The notes beneath the pieces were generated by a model. The model did no database searches, had not been told where the DNA came from, and was given only the letters and a program-made list of their open reading frames with translations. The translations under genes were made by a program, and so were the position numbers. From Paraburkholderia unamae (GTDB lineage Bacteria > Pseudomonadota > Gammaproteobacteria > Burkholderiales > Burkholderiaceae), in NCBI RefSeq assembly GCF_003268775.1, contig NZ_QLSU01000003.1, forward strand, positions 226,151-290,150: a stretch of 64,000 nucleotides of DNA. Direction: 5' to 3'. Positions 10,023 to 18,859 of the stretch are shown one piece after another. Every line of letters starts with the position of its first letter. Positions within the stretch are counted from its first letter, which is position 1.

Positions 10023-10054
10023 ACTGGATAATCAGATCCACTAAACTGGATAAT
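10018..10054 (+). promoter_or_regulatory. Operator-like inverted and direct repeats before the XRE-cupin gene
   Basis: Arms AGTTTACTGGAT (10018-10029) and ATCCACTAAACT (10036-10047) pair at 11 of 12 positions around a 6-base spacer. The half-site ACTGGATAAT also occurs twice in direct orientation, at 10023 and 10045, 22 bases or about two helical turns apart. The block ends at the start codon at 10055, so a bound repressor would cover the -10 region and the ribosome site. Confidence 0.6.
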
Positions 10055-10627
10055 ATGGATATCCACACAAACATCGCCCGCCGCTTGCGCGAACTGCGCG
10101 ACACGAAAGGCTGGTCGCTGGAGGCCCTCGCCGAGCGCAGCGCGGTGAGCCGCTCGAACATCTCGCTTATCGAGCGCGGCGAAAGCAGCCCCACGGCTGT
10201 CGTGCTCGACAAACTGGCCACGGCGCTGGGCGTTTCGCTGGCCTCGTTGTTCGAGGCGCCCGGCAACGAGGCGCAGCAGGCGCCCTCGCCTCACGTCGCC
10301 GAGCGCGATCAGACCGTCTGGACCGACCCGGAATCGGGCTATGTGCGGCGCAATCTCTCGCCGCCCGCGTGGTCGCCCATCCAGCTCGTGGAGGTGCGCT
10401 TTCCGCCGGGCCAGCGGGTGGCGTACGACACGAGCCTGCGCGACGCGGAAATTCATCAGCAGGTTTGGGTCATCGAAGGCGTCATGGAGATGCGCGTGGG
10501 CGAGCGGCTATGGCGGCTCGAAACCGGCGACTGTCTCGCCATGCGTCTTGATTGCCCTATTGTCTATCGCAATCCCACGAGCGAGCCCGCGCGTTATCTC
10601 GTCTCACTGTGCAGGATCACTAACTAA
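10055..10627 (+). CDS. XRE-family regulator with C-terminal cupin domain
   Basis: A 190-residue regulator. Residues about 6-62 form an XRE helix-turn-helix (SLEALAERSAVSRSNISLIERGESSPT). Residues about 105-185 form a small cupin barrel (DAEIHQQVWVIEGVMEMRVG). Proteins of this layout sense a small ligand with the cupin and usually repress their own and adjacent genes. The gene is followed after 14 bases by an acetyltransferase gene, so the two form an operon behind a palindromic promoter. The ligand is not known. Confidence 0.9.
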   Translation: MDIHTNIARRLRELRDTKGWSLEALAERSAVSRSNISLIERGESSPTAVVLDKLATALGVSLASLFEAPGNEAQQAPSPHVAERDQTVWTDPESGYVRRNLSPPAWSPIQLVEVRFPPGQRVAYDTSLRDAEIHQQVWVIEGVMEMRVGERLWRLETGDCLAMRLDCPIVYRNPTSEPARYLVSLCRITN

Positions 10628-10641
10628 ATGACCGATTCCAG

Positions 10642-11172
10642 ATGACCGACGATATCAGGGTGCGCCGGCTGACCGGCGACGAAGCACAGGCTGGCACACA
10701 GGCCTTGGCCGACGTGCTGATCGATTGCGTGGAAGGCGGCGCCTCGGTGAGCTTCATGCTGCCCCTCTCGCTCGACACGGCGCTCGCGTTCTGGCGCGAG
10801 GTCGCGCAAGGCGTGGCGCGCGGGGAGCGCGTGCTGCTCGTGGCCGAGGACGCGCAGCGGCGCGTGGTGGGCACCGCGCAACTCGTGACAGCGCAGCCCG
10901 AGAACCAGCCGCATCGCGCCGATGTCGCGAAGGTGCTGGTGCACCGCGCCGCGCGTGGTCGCGGCGTGGGTCTGCGCTTGATGCAAGCCATTGACGGCGC
11001 GGCGCGCGCCAATGGCAAGTCCGTGCTCGTGCTCGACACGGTGACGGGCGGCGCGGCCGAGCGCCTCTACGTGCGCGCCGGTTGGCAGCGCGTGGGCGCC
11101 GTGCCCAATTACGCGCTGATGCCCGATGGCGCGTTTTGCGGCACGACGTTCTATCACAAGCAACTCGATTAA
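10642..11172 (+). CDS. GNAT acetyltransferase resembling tabtoxin-resistance protein
   Basis: A 176-residue GNAT enzyme. The acetyl-CoA loop is ARGRGVGLRLM near residues 110-120. The segments GGASVSFM, ADVAKVLVHRAARGRG, VLDTVTGGAAERLY and VGAVPNYALMPDG follow the pattern of the tabtoxin-resistance acetyltransferase (TtR) subgroup, which acetylates a beta-lactam dipeptide-like toxin. Whether this one detoxifies an antimetabolite is inference. It is downstream of and co-oriented with the XRE-cupin gene. Its TAA overlaps the TAA of the convergent eutR-like gene. Confidence 0.85.
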   Translation: MTDDIRVRRLTGDEAQAGTQALADVLIDCVEGGASVSFMLPLSLDTALAFWREVAQGVARGERVLLVAEDAQRRVVGTAQLVTAQPENQPHRADVAKVLVHRAARGRGVGLRLMQAIDGAARANGKSVLVLDTVTGGAAERLYVRAGWQRVGAVPNYALMPDGAFCGTTFYHKQLD

Positions 11173-12194
11173 TTCGTGCGCAGCGCTTCCGAAGGGCGCA
11201 TGCCGAACATGCGCCGATAGTCGGCGGAAAACTGGCTCAAATGCCAGAAGCCCCATGCGGCGGCCACGTCCTGCACCGAACCGGCCGCCCGCCCGCACAG
11301 GTCGCGCCGCGCGCCGTTCAGGCGCAGCGCACGCAAATAGGTTGCGGGCGCCATGCCGAGCACGTCCTGAAAGCAGTATTGCAACGTGCGGCGGCTCACG
11401 TGCAGTTGCTCGCAAAGCTCGGGCACGCCAACGGGCCGCGCACGATGCGCGAGCACGTAGTCGCGCGCCTGCCCGACGATCCAGCGCCGCCGCGAAGCGG
11501 GCTCGGCAACGTCGCCGCCGTCGCCCGCGCACACGTCGAACAACGCGGCGAGCACCTCGGCCTGAACTTCATCGCGCTCGAAACCGGATAGCGGCACATT
11601 GGGCACGCCCGCTTGCGCGGAGCCATCTCCGCTGTCCAGATGCTTCGCGAGCAGTGCGCACAACCGCTCGACGCGTGCCGCGCCGGCCTGCACGATCGGC
11701 GTGCGCGGCAGGCGTTCGTCGAGCGACGTGTGCTCGACCGTAGCCGCATGGTGGCGCAGCACGTCGCCGCGCACGACCACACCGTAGATGGAGAATTGCG
11801 CCGGAGTGAGCAGTTCGAACTCGATGTTGCCGGGCCGCAGCGCGAAGGCGTCCGCCCCGATGGGCTGCGCGTCGATGCGCGCATGGCCTTCGCGCGCAAC
11901 CGGAATGCCGAACCAGTATGCGTCGCCCCGCACCTCGCACGCCTGACGCAGCGTGTGGCTCGTGGTTTCGCGAAATACCTTCATCGTGTCGAGCGGCAAT
12001 TCGGTCAGGCTGCCGACGAAGCGGCCCGCCGCCAACTGGTCGTAAGTCTGACGCCAGCCCACGAGGTTGCGCGCCTGTTCGTCGGCGTCGTGCGCGACGC
12101 TCACCACGGGGCGCCCGGCCGGAAACGCCGCGCCCTGCGCGTTGCGCTGCGTGTCCTCGGCCGTGGCTTCGGTACGCTCAACCGTTTCGTTCAT
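11169..12194 (-). CDS. eutR: AraC-family regulator of ethanolamine use, EutR-like
   Basis: A 341-residue AraC-family protein with a long N-terminal sensor region and a C-terminal DNA-binding domain (GVPELCEQLHVSRRTLQYCF and DVAAAWGFWHLSQFSADYR). The second helix with GFWHLSQF is typical of the EutR group. The gene lies just downstream of eat-eutB-eutC on the same strand, which fits a role as their activator responding to ethanolamine and adenosylcobalamin, as known for EutR. The start at 12194 follows AAGGAG. In the 260-base gap to eutC there is a small inverted repeat GCACCG-GCA-CGGTGC (12369-12383), a possible operator or terminator. Confidence 0.85.
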   Translation of the reverse strand: MNETVERTEATAEDTQRNAQGAAFPAGRPVVSVAHDADEQARNLVGWRQTYDQLAAGRFVGSLTELPLDTMKVFRETTSHTLRQACEVRGDAYWFGIPVAREGHARIDAQPIGADAFALRPGNIEFELLTPAQFSIYGVVVRGDVLRHHAATVEHTSLDERLPRTPIVQAGAARVERLCALLAKHLDSGDGSAQAGVPNVPLSGFERDEVQAEVLAALFDVCAGDGGDVAEPASRRRWIVGQARDYVLAHRARPVGVPELCEQLHVSRRTLQYCFQDVLGMAPATYLRALRLNGARRDLCGRAAGSVQDVAAAWGFWHLSQFSADYRRMFGMRPSEALRTN

Positions 12195-12454
12195 GGGTGA
12201 CTCCTTGCACGCGCCTGCATCAATCCAGTCACTCCATCATGCAAGAGTCGCGCCAACGCGAATACCTGGCCGAATGGCCAGATCGTGCGCGCGGCTGCTC
12301 CATCGCGGCGCAGCGTTCTGTCACGCGGGTGCTCACCAGTGGCGCAAACGCTGCGTAACGAGCGGCGCGCACCGGCACGGTGCATCCCGCTAAATGCACA
12401 GAGCGAACGCAGCGAGGCACACAACACGGGACACGACACGGTCCGCGATGAGAC

Positions 12455-13258
12455 TCATTCGGATGTGATGCGCACAGCCTCGACGCCGCCAGGCAACGCG
12501 GCGTCACTATCGTCCTTCAGTCCAACGCCCGTCAGGCCAAGCCGCCGCGCATGGGTGAGGAGGTAATGCAGCTTGTGCGCGGCAGCCTCATACGGCAGCC
12601 CTTCGGGCCGCACGTTCGAAATGCAGTTGCGTTGCGCGTCGTGGCACCCTACCTTCGGCGCGTACGTGAGATAAACGCCCAGGCTGTCAGGCGAACTGAG
12701 TCCTGGCCGCTCGCCAATCAACATCGCAACGAGCGTTGCGCCAAGCAACTCGCCGATCTCGTCGCCAAGGGCCACGCGCGCCTGGCGCGCGACGACCACG
12801 GGCCCGATGCGCCAGCCCGCCAAACGCTCGCGCACGGCGAGCAGCAACGGCACGGCTTGCTTCGCGGCGGCAAACGCCGAGAGCCCGTCGCCAATCACGA
12901 ACACCACCTCGGGCGCTTCGCCGCCTGGCGCAGCCGCGCCGGAGCCAGCGACCTCAGCCAGAGCGACCCGGCTCGCCTCCGACAAGCGCCGCCCGAGATC
13001 CGGCCTGCGCAAGTAATGCTGCCGGTCGGGCGCGGCGCTTTCCGCACCGAGCGTGGCAAAGCCCTCGGTTTCGAGCGTGCGGCGCAACGCATCGGCGTCG
13101 AGCGGCTGATGCACAGCGTCGCGCGCCTGTGCATGCGAAAGATTGAACGCCAGCAGCGGCGCGGTAGGCAGCCCGTTGCCCGCGCGCCCGAGCGCGATGC
13201 GCGCGTTCGTGAACGCCTTGAGCCCGCCCCAGGGGTTCTTTTCGACGGGGTCGCTCAT
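12455..13258 (-). CDS. eutC: Ethanolamine ammonia-lyase small subunit
   Basis: A 267-residue protein matching EutC: start DPVEKNPWGGLKAFTNARIA, the segment VFVIGDGLSAFAAAKQAVPL and the cobalamin-site region TYAPKVGCHDAQRNCISNVR. With EutB it forms the adenosylcobalamin-dependent lyase that cleaves ethanolamine to acetaldehyde and ammonia. The start codon overlaps the eutB stop as ATGA (13255-13258), so translation is coupled. No shell-protein genes are nearby, so this is the simple, non-microcompartment form. Confidence 0.95.
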   Translation of the reverse strand: MSDPVEKNPWGGLKAFTNARIALGRAGNGLPTAPLLAFNLSHAQARDAVHQPLDADALRRTLETEGFATLGAESAAPDRQHYLRRPDLGRRLSEASRVALAEVAGSGAAAPGGEAPEVVFVIGDGLSAFAAAKQAVPLLLAVRERLAGWRIGPVVVARQARVALGDEIGELLGATLVAMLIGERPGLSSPDSLGVYLTYAPKVGCHDAQRNCISNVRPEGLPYEAAAHKLHYLLTHARRLGLTGVGLKDDSDAALPGGVEAVRITSE

Positions 13259-14652
13259 GCGTCGATCCCCATCCACTCGTGTGCGCCCGCGAGCAGCGGC
13301 ACGCGCGCGGAGCCGGGCAGGAGCGCGCCTTTCGCGTCGATGATCTCCATCGTCTCCAGCCACTCCTCGAACTCGGGCGCGCGGCGCAGGCCGAGCAGAT
13401 CGCGCACGTAGAGCGCGTCGTGAAACGAGGTGCTCTGGTAGTTGAGCATCACGTCGTCGGCGCCCGGTATGCCCATGATGAAGTTGATGCCCGCCGCGCC
13501 CAGCAGCGTGAGCAGGGTGTCCATGTCGTCCTGGTCGGCTTCCGCGTGATTCGTGTAGCAGATGTCGCAACCCATCGGCACGCCGAGCAGCTTGCCGCAA
13601 AAGTGGTCTTCGAGGCCCGCGCGGATAATCTGCTTTCCGTCGTACAAATATTCGGGGCCGATAAAGCCCACCACCGTGTTGACGAGAAACGGTTCGAACT
13701 TGCGCGCGACGGCGTAGGCGCGCACCTCGCAGGTTTGCTGGTCCACGCCGTAGTGCGCATTGGCCGACAGCGCGCTGCCCTGCCCCGTCTCGAAGTACAT
13801 GAGGTTATTGCCGACCGTGCCGCGCTTGAGCGAAAGCGCCGCCTCGCGCGCTTCCTGCAAGAGCGCGAGCGATATGCCGAAGCTCGCGTTGGCCTTCTCG
13901 GTGCCGGCAATCGACTGGAACACGAGATCGACGGGCGCGCCCTTTTCGATCGCCGCGATCGTGTTGGTCACGTGGGTGAGCACGCACGCTTGCGTGGGCA
14001 CGCGGTAGCGCTCGCGAAAGCCGTCGATCATGGCGAGCAGCTTCACGATGGCCGCGAGGCTGTCCGTGGCGGGGTTGATGCCGATCATCGCGTCGCCGCA
14101 GCCGTACATGAGGCCGTCGAGCATCGAGGCGGCAATGCCCTTCACGTCGTCGGTGGGATGGTTGGGCTGAAGGCGCACCGACATGCGCCCCGGCAGCCCC
14201 ACGGTATTGCGAAAGCGCGTGACCACGGGACGCTTCTTCGCCACGGCGATGAGGTCCTGATTGCGCATGAGCTTGGACACCGCCGCGACCATCTCCGGCG
14301 TGAGACCGGGCGCGAGGCGTTCGAGCGCTTCGGTGCTCGCCTCGCCCGAGAGCAGCCAGTCGCGGAAGTCGCCCACCGTGAGGTGCGAGACCGCGGCGAA
14401 GGCGCCCTGGTCGTGATCGTCGACGATCAGACGCGTGACCTCGTCGTCTTCGTAGGGCACGAGCGCCTCGGAAAGAAACGCCTTGAGCGGCACCGCCGCC
14501 AGCGCCATTTTGGCGGCCACGCGCTCCTCCTCGCTCGCCGCCGCCACGCCCGCTAGCTGGTCGCCCGAGCGCAGCGGACTCGCTTTCGCGAGCAGCGTCT
14601 TGAGGTCGGCGAAACGGTAGGTGCGCGCGCCGATCGTCTCCGTATGGTTCAT
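13255..14652 (-). CDS. eutB: Ethanolamine ammonia-lyase large subunit
   Basis: A 465-residue TIM-barrel subunit of full length. Family segments are clear: YGCGDAMIGINPATDS, TQACVLTHVTNTI, FQSIAGTEKANASFGI, FETGQGSALSANAHYG and PMGCDICYTNHAEADQDD. It carries the active site for ethanolamine cleavage together with EutC. The start follows AGGAG. It lies 27 bases after eat and overlaps eutC by 4 bases, so the three genes form one operon for uptake and use of ethanolamine as nitrogen and carbon source. Confidence 0.97.
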   Translation of the reverse strand: MNHTETIGARTYRFADLKTLLAKASPLRSGDQLAGVAAASEEERVAAKMALAAVPLKAFLSEALVPYEDDEVTRLIVDDHDQGAFAAVSHLTVGDFRDWLLSGEASTEALERLAPGLTPEMVAAVSKLMRNQDLIAVAKKRPVVTRFRNTVGLPGRMSVRLQPNHPTDDVKGIAASMLDGLMYGCGDAMIGINPATDSLAAIVKLLAMIDGFRERYRVPTQACVLTHVTNTIAAIEKGAPVDLVFQSIAGTEKANASFGISLALLQEAREAALSLKRGTVGNNLMYFETGQGSALSANAHYGVDQQTCEVRAYAVARKFEPFLVNTVVGFIGPEYLYDGKQIIRAGLEDHFCGKLLGVPMGCDICYTNHAEADQDDMDTLLTLLGAAGINFIMGIPGADDVMLNYQSTSFHDALYVRDLLGLRRAPEFEEWLETMEIIDAKGALLPGSARVPLLAGAHEWMGIDA

Positions 14653-14679
14653 GCGATGGACTCCTGCAAATCTTGCGGC

Positions 14680-16101
14680 TCACTCCTCGAGCAGCGCCTC
14701 GCCCGGCATGGCGTCGCGCTGTGTGCGCGTGGCGAGGAAATAACCGTACCCCAGCGCGAGAAACACGACGAACACTCCCGCCACGAGCGCGTTGAAATAC
14801 ACCATCGTGCCAAGGCAAACGAGCGCGGCCACGAGCGCGAACGCCGGGAAATACGGGTACAGCGGCGCGCGGAACGGCCGGTCCATCGCCGGCTGCGCGC
14901 GGCGCAGCTTGAAGAGCGCCGCCATGCTCACAATGTACATCACGATCGCGCCGAACACCGACATCGTGACGATGTTGGCCGTGAGCGTCTGGCCGCCGAA
15001 CTGGATCAGCTCGTCGCTGTAGATCGCAGCGATGCCCACCACGCCGCCCGCGAGAATCGCGCGATAAGGCGTCTTGAAACGCGGGTGGATCTTCGCGAGC
15101 CACGCGGGCAGGTAGCCTTCCCGGGCAAGCGCGAAAATTTGCCGCGAGTAGCCGAGGATGATGCCGTGAAACGACGCCACGAGACCGAAGAGGCCGAGCC
15201 ACACGAGCATATGCATCCAGCCGCTATGCTCGCCCACGATGAACTTCATGGCTTGCGGCAGCGGGTCGTTGATATTGGAGAGCTTGGTCCAGTCGCCCGC
15301 GCCGCCCGCGAACACCATCACGCCCACGGCGAGCGCCACGAGCGTGAGAATGCCGGCCACGTAGGCGATGGGGATCGAGCGGCGCGGGTTCTTCGCTTCT
15401 TCGGCGGCCATGGCCACGCCTTCGATCGCGAGGAAGAACCAGATGGCGAACGGGATCGCCGCGAACATGCCGTGAAACGAGCCGAGCGAGAAGTGATCGT
15501 TGCCCGACCAGCCGCCCTTGAGGAAATTGGACCAGGCAAAGCCCGGCGACACCACACCCATGAACACGAGCAATTCGAAAATGGCGAATAGCGTGACGAT
15601 CAGTTCGAAGGTCGCGGCAATCTGCACGCCCACGATATTGAGCGCCATGAACACGAGATACGCGCCCATGGCCGCGTGCTTCGGTTCGAGGCCGGGGAAC
15701 TGCACGTGCAGATAAGCGCCGATCGCCAGCGCGATGGCGGGCGGCGCGAACACGAACTCAACCAGCGTGGCCGCGCCCGCGAGATAGCCGCCCAGCGGGC
15801 CGAATGCCCGGCGCGCGTAGGCGAACGGGCCACCAGCGTGCGGGATGGAGGTGGTGAGTTCGGTGAAGCTGAAAATGAACGTGGTGTACATCGCCGCGAC
15901 GAACAGCGCGGTGACGACGAAGCCGAGCGTGCCGGCCGTGGCCCAGCCGTAGCTCCAGCCGAAATATTCGCCTGAAATCACGAGGCCGACCGCGATGCCC
16001 CACAACTGCCACGTGCCGAGCGTTTGCTTGAGCGCGGGCTCGCCTGCCTTGCCGCCTGCCTTCCCCACTGCGGCGGGACTTGCGTTCGACTCGCTTTGCA
16101 T
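14680..16101 (-). CDS. eat: Ethanolamine permease (APC superfamily)
   Basis: A 473-residue inner-membrane transporter with about 12 helices. The first one contains WGIAVGLVISGEYFGWSYGW, the signature region of Eat-type ethanolamine permeases, and GPFAYARRAFGPLGGYLAG follows. It is the first gene of the eat-eutB-eutC unit, and its start follows a GAGGGG site. The hydrophilic Lys/Ala-rich N-terminus of about 25 residues is cytoplasmic. Confidence 0.93.
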   Translation of the reverse strand: MQSESNASPAAVGKAGGKAGEPALKQTLGTWQLWGIAVGLVISGEYFGWSYGWATAGTLGFVVTALFVAAMYTTFIFSFTELTTSIPHAGGPFAYARRAFGPLGGYLAGAATLVEFVFAPPAIALAIGAYLHVQFPGLEPKHAAMGAYLVFMALNIVGVQIAATFELIVTLFAIFELLVFMGVVSPGFAWSNFLKGGWSGNDHFSLGSFHGMFAAIPFAIWFFLAIEGVAMAAEEAKNPRRSIPIAYVAGILTLVALAVGVMVFAGGAGDWTKLSNINDPLPQAMKFIVGEHSGWMHMLVWLGLFGLVASFHGIILGYSRQIFALAREGYLPAWLAKIHPRFKTPYRAILAGGVVGIAAIYSDELIQFGGQTLTANIVTMSVFGAIVMYIVSMAALFKLRRAQPAMDRPFRAPLYPYFPAFALVAALVCLGTMVYFNALVAGVFVVFLALGYGYFLATRTQRDAMPGEALLEE

Positions 16102-16240
16102 GGTTTTTCCCCTCTGGATAGCCCGGGCCGCCGTCCCTGGCCGCCTCGGGTGAGTGGAACCATGCTATTGGGTCATTAATCGACGCGTTATCGAAAATCG
16201 GCAAACTTTGCACGCAGCGCAGCATGCGGCTGCGGCGAGC

Positions 16241-17320
16241 CTACAGCAGCGCGTCCATGCGCTCGACCTGCTGCGCGAAACGCTGCTTGTCCTCGCCCTG
16301 GAGCGGGTCGCGATGCGGCAGGTCCACGGTAAGCGGATCCTGCGCGACCTGGTCCACGTGCACCTCGTAGTGCAGGTGCGGACCGGTCGCCCAGCCCGTC
16401 GCGCCCACATAGCCGATCACCTCGCCTTTCTGCACCGACTGGCCGGGCCTCAGGTGCTTCGCGAAGCGCGAGAGGTGCGCGAAGGTCGTCGAGTAAGGAC
16501 CGAAGTTATCGAGCTTCACGACCTTGCCGTAGCCCGTTTGCCAGCCCACGAAACTCACAGTGCCGCGCGCGGTGGCGTGAACCGGCGTGCCCGCCGGCGC
16601 GGCGAGATCGACGCCTTCGTGCGGCTGGATGCGGTGCGTGACCGGATCGAGGCGGCGCATGGAGAAGTGCGAGGAAATGCGCGTGAACTTCACCGGGTAG
16701 CGCAGGAACGACGGCATGGCCGCGTGGCCGTCCGCCGAATAGTAGAAGGCCTTGCCCGCCAGATTGCGGTAGAGGAAGAGATCGTGCGAGGCGTTGCCGG
16801 TGGAAATGCGGATCGCGACGGGCGTGTCGTCGGACGCGGGCGCGTCACCGGCGACGACCGGAACGCTTGCACCACTTGCAGCGCTTGCACCATTTGCAGC
16901 ACTCGCGCCGTTCGCTTCGCTCGCATCATCTGCGTCCTTGCGGAACACGAAGCGGATTTCGCTGCCTCGTTGCAGATCGCGACGAAAATCGAGCCGTCCC
17001 GAGAACGCGCGCGCGAGCCGCGCGGTCGTCGCCGCATCGACGCCCAGCCGTTGCGCCGCCTCCGAAAAACTGTGCTGAACCACGGCGGACTCCACGCGAA
17101 ACACCGGTTCGGGTTCGCTCGCCGCAGCGGCGCTGGCCGCGACGGGCTGCGAGGCCGACGGCGTGGCCGGGGCCGCGCTCACCGCTGCGGAGAGCGGATC
17201 ATCGGGCGTTTCGGTGAGAGGCCGTTTGACGAGCACCACGGCGCTCGTCAAACCGATTGCGGACACAACGATAATTTTTCCCGCGAAGCCGGGAGACGCC
17301 GCGATTGCACGAAAAGCCAT
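16241..17320 (-). CDS. M23-family zinc metallopeptidase, membrane-anchored
   Basis: A 359-residue protein from the ATG at 17320. Residues about 13-31 form an N-terminal membrane anchor, then an Ala/Pro/Ser-rich linker, a region with LysM/OapA-like character (SFSEAAQRLGVDAATTARLARA), an NGASAA-type repeat, and a C-terminal lysostaphin-like M23 domain with zinc ligands in PHEGVDLAAP and HLHYEVH. It should cut peptidoglycan cross-links in the periplasm, as NlpD/MepM-type enzymes do. A GTG at 17419 would add 33 residues whose third codon positions look less coding, so the ATG is preferred; neither has a clear ribosome site. Confidence 0.88.
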   Translation of the reverse strand: MAFRAIAASPGFAGKIIVVSAIGLTSAVVLVKRPLTETPDDPLSAAVSAAPATPSASQPVAASAAAASEPEPVFRVESAVVQHSFSEAAQRLGVDAATTARLARAFSGRLDFRRDLQRGSEIRFVFRKDADDASEANGASAANGASAASGASVPVVAGDAPASDDTPVAIRISTGNASHDLFLYRNLAGKAFYYSADGHAAMPSFLRYPVKFTRISSHFSMRRLDPVTHRIQPHEGVDLAAPAGTPVHATARGTVSFVGWQTGYGKVVKLDNFGPYSTTFAHLSRFAKHLRPGQSVQKGEVIGYVGATGWATGPHLHYEVHVDQVAQDPLTVDLPHRDPLQGEDKQRFAQQVERMDALL

Positions 17321-18142
17321 GAATGGAATGCCGGATTGCAGAGCAGGAAAGGCACGCGCAAATACGGCGCCTTTCGAGGTGACAGCGAAGATGACATCGA
17401 CACGCGGTTCGTCCAGCACGCGAAAGCCGATGCGCGGAACGCCTGAAAGTAAATGGCCTTTCTTAAACGAAACTTAAGACAGGTCAAGAAGCGGAATAAT
17501 TTTCCTCAAGCGATCGCGCAACACCGGGAACGTGAATTGCTACAGCGGCCACATGAGAAAAACGCGTACCTGTATGGCACTTTTTATCGTTTTCCAGAAA
17601 CGGGAAATGCTACCGCCTTATTTTCATCTGCATACCTGATTAATTTCCCGAAATGACATACTCCATTGCATTCGACCCGTCATACGTCAAAGCGCGATCG
17701 TTCCCCAAGGTAGACGCACCTAATCGAATGATCTATACTGATCTCGTTTCGATCACAACGAAGACGTTCTCGTGCGCATTGAGATGCAAGGCCCGTATGC
17801 ATGGCCACCGCATCGCAATCGCCATTCAAGCGGGCCTCCGGCCCCCGCGTAGCGGCTCTGGCCCTTGCGCATCCATGCCGTCGTGAGACGGTGCACTGCT
17901 TCAGCGCGTATCGATTTGCTCGGTACCGTTGGGCTGAACATGACAACCCGAAGAACGCCCACGCGCGTTCATGCGACTGCTGCCACGCACTGATCGTGCG
18001 CTGGCGGCCCAGTGTTTCCGTCAGTTCAAATCGCGGCCACGCCGGGATCACGAACTCCCTTCGCGGCGCCCTGTGCATGCGCACAGGCGTCCCCGCTGCG
18101 CGGCCCTGCGCCCGCGGCACCGAAACCAGGAGGCGCATCTTC
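17321..18142. other. Long intergenic region between the M23 peptidase and the opu-type operon
   Basis: About 820 bases with no supported gene. The part 17440-17660 is richer in A and T than its surroundings, and short open frames here have atypical codons. It should hold the peptidase promoter (leftward) and the transporter promoter (rightward). From the best promoter candidate at 17711-17739 the transporter mRNA would have a leader of nearly 400 bases. I see no recognisable riboswitch. Confidence 0.5.
17711..17739 (+). promoter_or_regulatory. Candidate sigma-70 promoter for the osmoprotectant operon
   Basis: TAGACG (17711-17716, four of six against TTGACA) and TATACT (17734-17739, five of six against TATAAT) are separated by 17 bases. 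It is the best match seen between the two genes, but it lies about 400 bases before the first start codon, so a nearer promoter may exist. Confidence 0.35.
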
Positions 18143-18859
18143 ATGACTCGACGCTCTGCCCTGCTCGCGGGCAGCCTTATCGCCCTTGCCGTGCTTGCGT
18201 GGGCGCTCTCACGCGCCATCGGCGCCGACACGTGGCACAACCACGCAGGCGATCTCGCGTACTACACCGGGCGGCACCTGCTGCTCGTCGGCTATTCGAT
18301 GGTGCTCGCCATCGTGGTCGGCGTGCCTGCGGGCGTGCTGCTCAGCCGGCCGCGCTTCACGCGCCAGGCCGAACGCTTCATGCAGATTTTCAACATCGGC
18401 AACACGATTCCCTCGCTCGCGGTGCTCGCCATTGCGCTTGGCGTGTTCGGCATCGGGGACATTCCCGCCATCGTCGCGCTCTTTCTCGCCTCGCTTCTGC
18501 CGATCACGCGCAACACCTATGAAGGCGTGAAAAACGTGCCCGCGGCGCTGCGCGAAGCGGCGCGCGGCATCGGCATGACGGGGTGGCAGTCGCTCACGCG
18601 CGTGGAGTTGCCCAATGCCTTGCCCATTATCGTGGGCGGCGTGCGCACCGCGCTCGCCATCAACGTGGGCACGGCGCCGCTCGCTTATCTGATTGGCGCG
18701 GACAGTCTCGGCTCCCTCATTTTCCCCGGCATCTATCTGAACGATCAGCCCTTGCTGCTGCTCGGCGCCGCGTTTACGGCCGCGCTTGCGCTGGTGCTCG
18801 ACGGCGTGGTCGCCACTGGCAGCCGCCATTGGCTCGCGCGCAACGGGGGACTCGCATGA
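18143..18859 (+). CDS. Osmoprotectant ABC transporter permease (OpuBB/YehW type)
   Basis: A 238-residue inner-membrane permease with about six helices. The conserved EAA-type loop is KNVPAALREAARGIGMTGWQ, and the family segment FNIGNTIPSLAVLAIALG is present, as in choline/glycine betaine permeases. The ATG at 18143 has AGGAGG 9 bases before it; the open frame further upstream is not credible protein. It is the first of four tightly packed genes, and its stop overlaps the next start as ATGA. Confidence 0.9.
   Translation: MTRRSALLAGSLIALAVLAWALSRAIGADTWHNHAGDLAYYTGRHLLLVGYSMVLAIVVGVPAGVLLSRPRFTRQAERFMQIFNIGNTIPSLAVLAIALGVFGIGDIPAIVALFLASLLPITRNTYEGVKNVPAALREAARGIGMTGWQSLTRVELPNALPIIVGGVRTALAINVGTAPLAYLIGADSLGSLIFPGIYLNDQPLLLLGAAFTAALALVLDGVVATGSRHWLARNGGLA

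Noticed and set aside
16102..16240. Sigma-54 promoter before the ethanolamine operon
   Set aside because: Searched for GG-N10-GC type -24/-12 spacing on the minus strand and found no convincing match.
17453..17886. Two short frames of 67 and 77 codons in the region before the osmoprotectant operon
   Set aside because: Atypical codon use for this genome, no ribosome site and no recognisable product.
17801..18142. In-frame N-terminal extension of the first osmoprotectant permease
   Set aside because: The extension is polar, Cys/His/Arg-rich and unlike a permease start; AGGAGG fixes the start at 18143.
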